A stretch of DNA of 64,000 nucleotides, from contig JADLBC010000023.1 in the NCBI GenBank assembly GCA_020847985.1, forward strand, positions 124,001 to 188,000, written 5' to 3'. Positions 58,633 to 64,000 of the stretch are shown here, piece by piece. Under the pieces are notes generated by a model. The model searched no databases and was not told where the DNA came from. It saw only the letters and a program-made list of their open reading frames with translations. Position 1 is the stretch's first letter; each line of letters starts with the position of its first letter. This DNA is from Dehalococcoidia bacterium. Lineage in GTDB: Bacteria > Chloroflexota > Dehalococcoidia > Tepidiformales > Tepidiformaceae. A program made the position numbers and the translations under genes.

Positions 58633-60021
58633 GTGCCCGCACCCGACCTCGATACCATCGTTTCGCTCGCCAAGCGCCGGGGCTTTGTCTTCCCCTCCGC
58701 CGAGATCTATGGCGGCTTCGCCAACACCTACGATTACGGCCCGCTCGGTGTCGAACTCAAGCGCAACATCCGCGAGGCCTGGTGGCGCTCCATGGTCCGC
58801 GAACGCGACGACGTCGTCGGTCTCGACGCGGCGCTCATCACCAACCCCCGCGTCTGGGTCGCGAGCGGCCACGTCGCCAACTTCACCGACCCCCTGGTCG
58901 ACTGCAAGAAGTGCCAGCAGCGCTTCCGCATGGACCACCTCGAAGAAGGCGCCTACGGCGAGATCAAGCGCGACGCCAACGGCAAGATCATCTGCCCCAA
59001 CGACGGCGGCGAACTGACCGAGCCGCGCATGTTCAACATGATGTTCCGCACCCAGGTCGGCCCCGTGGCGAACGACGAGAACACCGTCTTCCTCCCGCCC
59101 GAGACCGCCCAGGGCATGTTCGTGAACTTCGAGAACGTCGTCGCCTCCATGCGCCGCAAGCTCCCCTTCGGCATCGCTCAGACGCGCACCAGCTTCCGCA
59201 ACGAAATCACCCCCGGGAAGTTCATCTTCCGCACCCTCGAGTTCGAACAGATGGAGCTCGAGTACTTCTGCAAGCCCCCCGCCGACCGCAACGACATCTC
59301 CGCCTACCTCGCCCAGCACCAGGACTGGATCCAGCAGCGGCTGAGTTGGTACACCGACCGTATCGGCATCGATCCCTCGCGCCTGCGCCTCCGCGAACAC
59401 GCGAAGGAAGAGCTCTCGCACTACAGCGCCGGCACCACCGATATCGAGTACCTCTTCCCCTGGGGCTGGGGCGAACTCGAAGGCGTCGCCGCCCGCACCG
59501 ATTTCGACCTCGGCGCGCACGGCAAGGAATCCGGCCATCCCCTCACCTACTTCGATGAGGAGACGAACCAGCACGTCGTGCCGTGGGTCATCGAGCCCGC
59601 GGCCGGCCTCAGCCGCACCCTCGCCGTCGTCCTCCTCGAAACTTACAACGAAGAGCTCGACGAAAAGGGCGAGAAGCGTGTCGTCCTCAAGTTCCGGCCG
59701 AACATCGCCCCCATCAAGGTCGCCGTTCTGCCGCTTTCCAAGAACGAGAAGCTCCAACCCACCGCCCGCCGCGTCTACGACATCATCCGCCCCAACTGGA
59801 TGAGCCAGTACGACGAGACCCAGTCCATCGGCCGCCGCTACCGCCGCCAGGACGAAATCGGCACCCCGCTCTGCGTCACCGTCGACTTCCAGACCGTGGG
59901 CGAAGGCGACACCTCCGGCGATGACGCCGTCACCATCCGCGAGCGCGATTCGCAGGCCCAGGTCCGCGTCCCCATCGCGAACCTCGTCGAAGCCCTGCGC
60001 GAACGCCTCCCCGGCTGCTAA
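58633..60021 (+). CDS. glyQS: Glycyl-tRNA synthetase, single-chain
   Basis: This 462-residue class II synthetase starts at a GTG after AGGAACAG. It has the typical entry RRGFVFPSAEIYGGFANTYD, YGPLGVELKRN, motif 2 region EFEQMELEYFC, and the C-terminal anticodon domain (PIKVAVLPLSKNEKLQPTAR, then RYRRQDEIGTPLCVTVDFQT). This is the alpha2-type, single-polypeptide enzyme. It charges tRNA-Gly. It is divergent from rsmE. Confidence 0.95.
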   Translation: MPAPDLDTIVSLAKRRGFVFPSAEIYGGFANTYDYGPLGVELKRNIREAWWRSMVRERDDVVGLDAALITNPRVWVASGHVANFTDPLVDCKKCQQRFRMDHLEEGAYGEIKRDANGKIICPNDGGELTEPRMFNMMFRTQVGPVANDENTVFLPPETAQGMFVNFENVVASMRRKLPFGIAQTRTSFRNEITPGKFIFRTLEFEQMELEYFCKPPADRNDISAYLAQHQDWIQQRLSWYTDRIGIDPSRLRLREHAKEELSHYSAGTTDIEYLFPWGWGELEGVAARTDFDLGAHGKESGHPLTYFDEETNQHVVPWVIEPAAGLSRTLAVVLLETYNEELDEKGEKRVVLKFRPNIAPIKVAVLPLSKNEKLQPTARRVYDIIRPNWMSQYDETQSIGRRYRRQDEIGTPLCVTVDFQTVGEGDTSGDDAVTIRERDSQAQVRVPIANLVEALRERLPGC

Positions 60022-60138
60022 ACGAACCCCGCGCCGGGGACGCGCCCAGCGATGGACGCGTCCCCGGCGCACGGGTATCGTCCTTCGCGACCCGGCCACC
60101 CCACGCGGGCCCGGGAACTGCGAACCGGGGATTGCCTC

Positions 60139-61185
60139 ATGCGACTCGCGATTGGATTCCGCCCCAGCGGCGAAGACGACTGGGAGGGCGGCGCCCGCTT
60201 CGCCGCCGATGCCGAAGCCGCCGGCGTCGATGTCATCACCACCGCCGAGACCTGGGGCTACGACGCCGCCACCCCCGTCGGCTACCTCGCCGCCTTCACC
60301 AGGCGCGCCAAGCTCGCCACCGGCATCATGCAGGTCGCCAGCCGCTCCCCCGCGAACATCGCCATGATCTCGATGGCCCTCAACGCCATGTCGAAGGGCC
60401 GCTTCATCTGCGGCCTCGGCGCCAGCGGCCCGCAGGTTGTCGAAGGCTGGCACGGCGTCCCCTTCAAGGGCACCCAGCAGCGCCTCCGCGAAACCATCGA
60501 GATCGTCCGCATCATCAGCCGCGGCGAACGCGCCGCCTACAACGGCAAGTACTTCACCCTCCCGCTCCCCGGCGGCGAAGGGAAGGCGCTGCGCAGCGGC
60601 GCCAAACCCACCGAGTTCCCCATCTACCTGGCCACCCTCAGCCCGAAAGGCCTCGGCCTCACCGGCGAACTCGCCGACGGCTGGTTCGGCACCTCCTTCA
60701 TCCCCGAGCACGCCGACGTCTTCACCAGCCACATCGCCGCGGGCGCCGCGAAGGCCGGGCGCTCGCTGAAGGATGTCACCCTCCAGGTCGCCGCCGGCGT
60801 CGTCCAGTTCTCCGACGATGTCGAAAAGCTCATCCCGCCGCGCCGCCCCGGGCTCGCCTTCACCCTCGGCGCCATGGGTTCGGCCCAGCACAACTTCTAT
60901 AACGACGCCTACAAGCGCGCCGGCTACGACGAAGAGGCCCGCTACGTGCAGCGCCTCTGGCTCGAAGGCAAGCGCGAGGAAGCTGCCGCCGCCGTCCCCG
61001 ACGAAATGGTCCTCAAGACCAACCTCATCGGCACCGAGCGCATGATCCGCGACCGCGTGCGCACGCACCGCGATGCCGGCATCAACACCCTCGCCGTCCA
61101 GATCGAAGGTGGCAGCCGCGAAGAGAAGCTCAACACCCTTGAGCGCCTCTCCGCCATCGTCCGCGAGGAAGCCCCCGAGGCCTGA
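60139..61185 (+). CDS. LLM-class (F420-type) oxidoreductase
   Basis: This 348-residue protein is a bacterial luciferase-like monooxygenase-fold enzyme. It shows AIGFRPSGEDDWEGGARFAA, TTAETWGYDAATPVGYLA, MSKGRFICGLGASGPQVVEG and PIYLATLSPKGLGLTGELAD, as in F420-dependent LLM-class oxidoreductases. The substrate cannot be predicted. The start at MRLAIGF matches the usual first strand. A hairpin at 61,210-61,236 follows the stop. Confidence 0.9.
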   Translation: MRLAIGFRPSGEDDWEGGARFAADAEAAGVDVITTAETWGYDAATPVGYLAAFTRRAKLATGIMQVASRSPANIAMISMALNAMSKGRFICGLGASGPQVVEGWHGVPFKGTQQRLRETIEIVRIISRGERAAYNGKYFTLPLPGGEGKALRSGAKPTEFPIYLATLSPKGLGLTGELADGWFGTSFIPEHADVFTSHIAAGAAKAGRSLKDVTLQVAAGVVQFSDDVEKLIPPRRPGLAFTLGAMGSAQHNFYNDAYKRAGYDEEARYVQRLWLEGKREEAAAAVPDEMVLKTNLIGTERMIRDRVRTHRDAGINTLAVQIEGGSREEKLNTLERLSAIVREEAPEA

Positions 61186-61209
61186 CCCCAATCCCTTCGG
61201 GACACACGA

Positions 61210-61236
61210 AAGGCGCGTCCATCACGGGCGCGCCTT
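61210..61236. terminator. Bidirectional terminator-like hairpin
   Basis: AAGGCGCG at 61,210-61,217 pairs exactly with CGCGCCTT at 61,229-61,236. It lies between the ends of two convergent genes (the oxidoreductase on plus and the 98-residue protein on minus). CTTCTTCG follows on the plus strand and TTTCG on the minus strand. Confidence 0.6.
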
Positions 61237-61261
61237 CTTCGTTCGGGGATGTCGCCTCGTC

Positions 61262-61558
61262 TTACTTCTTGAGGCCAGCTTCCTTGCATGCCTGGCCGTA
61301 CTCGCTCAGGGCCTGCATCACCGGGTCGTTCGCACCGAAGTCGCGCGGACCGAAGTGGTGCGTGAGCGCCTCGTACACGTGCGCGCTCGCCGTCGCCATA
61401 CCCGCCTCGTCATGCTCGCGGCAGCGCTGGCCATACTCGCTGATCGCCCGCACCACCGGGTCGGTCGCGCTCAGGTCCAGCGGGCCGAAGTGGTGCGAAA
61501 GCGCCTCATACAGATGTGCGCTCGCCTGTGAGACGGTCGGGTGCTCGGTCACGGTCAT
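61262..61558 (-). CDS. Small protein made of two tandem repeats
   Basis: This 98-residue protein begins at an ATG after GTGGAGGCCCCCAGT. It consists of two copies of a unit of about 38 residues: ASAHLYEALSHHFGPLDLSA, then TDPVVRAISEYGQRCREH, and ASAHVYEALTHHFGPRDFGA, then NDPVMQALSEYGQACKEA. Each unit has the His-His-Phe-Gly motif and one Cys near its end. The family is not recognised. The repeats look like two helices each and may bind a ligand or form a homodimer-like pseudo-dimer. Confidence 0.72.
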   Translation of the reverse strand: MTVTEHPTVSQASAHLYEALSHHFGPLDLSATDPVVRAISEYGQRCREHDEAGMATASAHVYEALTHHFGPRDFGANDPVMQALSEYGQACKEAGLKK

Positions 61559-61687
61559 ACTGGGGGCCTCCACTGACTTGTTCATTTGATTGTAACAAAG
61601 CTCGAAACATGGCCGTAACATTTCTTTACCTCGGCAATCCCCTTATTTCCCTATAGGATTCATCTACTTCCGCAGGGAGCCCGGAAC

Positions 61688-62701
61688 ATGCCTGGCATCG
61701 CCCTCCGCCCCTTCACTTCCGATGACGTGCCGGCAGCCGCGGCCCTCCTCGCCGCCCGCCACCAGGCTGACCGCGCGCGCCTGCCGTTGCTCTCGCCGAA
61801 GCTTGAGGAAGCCGGTCCCTGGGCCGAAATCCTCGATGGCGCCGCCCGCGTCGCCTCCTATGCCTTTGCCGCCACCCGTGCCGGCCGCCTCGTGGCTTTC
61901 CTTCTCGCCGACCAACAGAATTTCGCGCCCGGCACGCTGATGGCGCAGTGGACGCCGCCCCACTCGCTCTCGACCGGATACCAGGACCATGCCATTGACG
62001 CTGGCGAAGACCCCACCGAGGTCCTCCGCCTGCTCTACGCCGAAGTCGCCGCCCTCGCCGTGCGCGATGGCTACTTCGTCCACCGCGTCGAGATCGTCGC
62101 GGGCGACGCGGCCCTCCAGGAGGGATGGCTCAACCTGGGGTTCGGCCGTTACCTCAGCGCAGCCACCCGCGATACCGGCCCCGTCATGATTGGCGACGTT
62201 CCCGGTGTCGCCGTAAGCACCGCCGGCGCCGAGGACATTGAGGTCGTGATGTCCCTCGCGCACACCCTCGATCTCCACCACGCCGCTTCCCCCATGTTCT
62301 GGCCCATCATTCGCGAAGCCCGGCCCGCCGCCCGCGCGTTCAACCTCGACGCGCTCCAGGGGGCCGGTGCCCCGTTCTTCATCGCCAACCGCGATGGCAA
62401 GACCGCCGGCATGCAGACCTTCCTCCGCCCGGGCTTCACACCGTTCGTCGTGCCCCACGACCACGACGTCTACCTCTTCGAGGGCGTCGTCGATCCCGCC
62501 TCGCGCAGCGCCGGCGTTGGCACCGAACTCCTTGAACACTCCATGCGCTGGGCCCGCGAACAGGGATACCAGACCTGCACCCTGCACTTCGCCAGCGCAA
62601 ACCCGAGCGGCGCCCCCTTCTGGCTGCGCCACGGCTTCGTCCCCGTCACGCACACCATGGAGCGGCACGTCGACGAGCGCATCGCCTGGGCGAACCGCTG
62701 A
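61688..62701 (+). CDS. GNAT-family N-acetyltransferase
   Basis: This 337-residue protein has two GNAT-like halves. The N-terminal one contains LRPFTSDDVPAAAALLAARH and RAGRLVAFLLAD. The C-terminal one has the acetyl-CoA loop in PASRSAGVGTELLEHSMRWA (R-x-x-G-x-G-like) and CTLHFASANPSGAPFWLRHG, then FVPV. AGGGAGCCCGGAAC precedes the ATG. The substrate is unknown. Confidence 0.85.
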   Translation: MPGIALRPFTSDDVPAAAALLAARHQADRARLPLLSPKLEEAGPWAEILDGAARVASYAFAATRAGRLVAFLLADQQNFAPGTLMAQWTPPHSLSTGYQDHAIDAGEDPTEVLRLLYAEVAALAVRDGYFVHRVEIVAGDAALQEGWLNLGFGRYLSAATRDTGPVMIGDVPGVAVSTAGAEDIEVVMSLAHTLDLHHAASPMFWPIIREARPAARAFNLDALQGAGAPFFIANRDGKTAGMQTFLRPGFTPFVVPHDHDVYLFEGVVDPASRSAGVGTELLEHSMRWAREQGYQTCTLHFASANPSGAPFWLRHGFVPVTHTMERHVDERIAWANR

Positions 62702-62704
62702 CCG

Positions 62705-63283
62705 TCACTCCCGCGTGAGCGCCCGCCAGTCCGCCAGCTGGTGTTCCCACGGCCGATGTAGCTCCGCCTGCCGCGAAGGGTGATACAGCGGCGCCAGCAA
62801 CCTCCCGCGCCAGGCCACACGCCTACCCACGGCATCCCGCAGCCGCAGCCCGTGCGGTTCGATCGCATCGAGCGCCGAGAGTGCCGTCGCCCCAAGCGCG
62901 ACCACCGTCGCCGGGCCTACCAGGTCCAGCGTCGCCGCCAGCAGCGCCGTGCATGCCCGCAACTCGCCCCCCGACGGCTTTCGGTTCCGCCCCGAGCCAT
63001 CCAGCGGCAGGCACAGCACCGCGTTCGTAATGAACACCTCGTCGCGGAGCAGCCCGGCCGCGTCCAGGAGCAGTTCGAATCGCCGCCCGGATTCGTCCCC
63101 CGAGAACGGGATCCCGGTCCGGCCCGCACCTTTGCGCCCCGGCGCTTCGCCCACGAAGAGCCATCGGGCGCCGGGCCGCCCATTGCCCGGTCCCATCACC
63201 GCGCTCCCCGGGCGCACCCGCTCGCAGCGCCTGCACGCCGAGGCCGCTCCGGCCAGCATCGCGAGCGTGTTCACCGTCTCCAT
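62705..63283 (-). CDS. Uracil-DNA glycosylase, family 4/5 type
   Basis: This 192-residue DNA repair enzyme has the signature motifs of the Fe-S-type uracil-DNA glycosylases: LFVGEAPGRKGAGRTGIPFS followed by GDESGRRFELLLDAAGL, ITNAVLCLP and LYHPSRQAELH. Cysteines placed for a 4Fe-4S cluster occur at ACRRCERVRPG and later at AVLC and RAC. It would remove uracil from DNA. Whether it belongs to family 4 or 5 cannot be decided by eye. It is convergent with the acetyltransferase. Confidence 0.87.
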   Translation of the reverse strand: METVNTLAMLAGAASACRRCERVRPGSAVMGPGNGRPGARWLFVGEAPGRKGAGRTGIPFSGDESGRRFELLLDAAGLLRDEVFITNAVLCLPLDGSGRNRKPSGGELRACTALLAATLDLVGPATVVALGATALSALDAIEPHGLRLRDAVGRRVAWRGRLLAPLYHPSRQAELHRPWEHQLADWRALTRE

Positions 63284-63378
63284 ACCGAATGCTAGCGCGC
63301 TCCTTGCCGCCTCCGCGCGCGCGAACGTATGCTCGCGGCGTTTTACCGGCGGCAGGCCCGCCCCACGAGGAGGACTCC

Positions 63379-63654
63379 ATGGCCACGCTCCAGGAAACCC
63401 GCGCTCGCCACGCCCAGGACGTCGTGAGCGGCAACATGGCCGGGCTGATGGGCGATTTCACCCCCGCCGCTATGTCCAAGGTCATGGGCATCGCCGCGAA
63501 CCCCATCACCGCCACCTCCTTCGAGGTGAAGGACCTGGGCAACAACGAGGCCGGGATCACCCACATCGGCGCCACCAGCCGTGTCATCTGGAGCCGCTGG
63601 GAAGAGACCGGCGGCAAGTGGCAGATCGCCGACCTCGCGGAGCGCCCCGCGTGA
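63379..63654 (+). CDS. Small hypothetical protein (91 aa), first of a tandem pair
   Basis: GAGGAGGACTCC precedes an ATG opening a 91-residue protein. It begins MATLQETRARHAQDVVSGNM, has AGLMGDFTPAAMSKVMGIAA, and ends with a strand (WEETGGKWQIADL). The next gene starts within its stop codon and encodes a longer relative (MSGNLAQLMGDITPEAL). The family is unknown; the small NTF2-like look is an impression only. Confidence 0.75.
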   Translation: MATLQETRARHAQDVVSGNMAGLMGDFTPAAMSKVMGIAANPITATSFEVKDLGNNEAGITHIGATSRVIWSRWEETGGKWQIADLAERPA

Positions 63655-64000
63655 CCACCGGCCCCGGTTCCGCCCGTGAGGCGATGGAGCGCACGGCCCA
63701 GGCCGTGATGTCCGGCAACCTCGCCCAGCTCATGGGCGATATCACCCCGGAGGCCCTCGCGCAGATGATGCAGATGGCCCCGCAGGGCGGCACGGGCCTC
63801 TCCATCGCCAACATGCCCAACATCAGCGGCTACAACCTCCTCCAGTTCGGCCCCCAGCCCGATGGCGGCGAACTCTTCCACGCCACCTTCGAATCCTCCC
63901 TCGGCAAGGCCACTCTCGGCCTCGTCTGGAAGCAGATCATGGGCCAGTGGAAGATCGCCTCCGTCAGCCTCATCGGCATCGAACCCATCCCCGGGACACC
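63651..64000 (+). CDS. Second protein of the tandem pair, cut by the window edge
   Basis: A GTG at 63,651 overlaps the preceding stop (GTGA). The 116 visible codons begin VTTGPGSAREAMERTAQAVM and share SGNLAQLMGDITPEALAQMM with the preceding protein. They run to the window edge with WKQIMGQWKIASVSLIGIEP and no stop. The two genes look like a duplicated, translationally coupled pair. The function is unknown. Confidence 0.72.
   Translation, partial: MTTGPGSAREAMERTAQAVMSGNLAQLMGDITPEALAQMMQMAPQGGTGLSIANMPNISGYNLLQFGPQPDGGELFHATFESSLGKATLGLVWKQIMGQWKIASVSLIGIEPIPGT

Noticed and set aside
58555-61191. Very long open frame (878 codons) on the minus strand
   Set aside because: It lies opposite the well-supported glycyl-tRNA synthetase and LLM oxidoreductase genes. 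Its Gly/Ala/Glu/Val-rich, repetitive composition is the usual antisense shadow of GC-rich genes.

Overview
The window is high-GC bacterial DNA in two parts: a large integrated conjugative element (positions 1 to about 50,079, left end beyond the window) and ordinary chromosome (about 50,080-64,000). The chromosomal genes (DnaE1-type polymerase III alpha, single-chain glycyl-tRNA synthetase, RsmE, an LLM-class F420-type oxidoreductase, a uracil-DNA glycosylase) and the many lipoproteins with Thr/Pro/Ser-rich linkers after the lipobox suggest a member of the Chloroflexota. That is an inference from protein style; no marker here settles the taxonomy. The boundary is a tRNA-Glu gene (anticodon TTC, minus strand, 50,080-50,156). 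A tyrosine integrase and an excisionase-like protein lie just beyond its 3' end, the classic layout of an element inserted into a tRNA gene.

Element, region by region. (1) 1-6,366, minus strand: a DNA-processing module with a DUF932 protein, RadC-like JAB protein, Rad52-family annealing protein, CHC2/toprim primase and several unknowns. Several of these genes have a GC-rich hairpin just before the ribosome binding site. (2) 6,367-7,386: a gene-free kilobase with iteron-like GGAACG repeats and a 30-bp palindrome. (3) 7,387-22,200 and 33,780-36,400: an accessory region of mostly single-gene units on both strands, nearly all encoding lipoproteins or membrane-anchored extracytoplasmic proteins, plus a Phd/VapC-type toxin-antitoxin pair, a CapA-like protein, a degenerate beta-lactamase-fold protein and a membrane-anchored LuxR-type regulator. 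(4) 22,460-33,677, plus strand: a Tad/Flp pilus operon (CpaB/RcpC, TadZ/CpaE, TadA, TadB, TadC, Flp pilin, TadE/TadE/TadG-like), ending in a 1008-residue membrane protein with LysM and BTAD domains. (5) 36,661-48,558: a type IV secretion/conjugation block in two divergent operons. The leftward one has a VirB2-like pilin, a VirB8-like protein, a transglycosylase-NlpC/P60 hydrolase and a VirB6-like protein. The rightward one has PrgI, a VirB4 N-domain protein, VirB4, a second primase, a VirD4/TraG-like ATPase, a replication-relaxation protein and an excisionase-like protein. (6) 48,695-50,079: integrase and attachment region.

The most unusual feature is a bipartite motif, CGGGTAGTGAwTTCG-N14-TAGCgT, found at ten places between 7.7 and 35.1 kb. 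Each copy points into a surface or membrane gene, the toxin-antitoxin pair, or (at 22,165) the Tad operon. The spacing between its two boxes is fixed at 28 nt in nine of ten copies. It looks like a dedicated promoter class tying a set of surface proteins to the pilus. A second repeat family, built on TAGGAACG, precedes four operons of the element (DNA-processing, TadB onward, and both conjugation operons), always in the same orientation relative to the downstream genes. No regulator for either motif is proven. The LuxR-type membrane protein at 20,901 and the BTAD protein at 30,651 are the candidates in the window.
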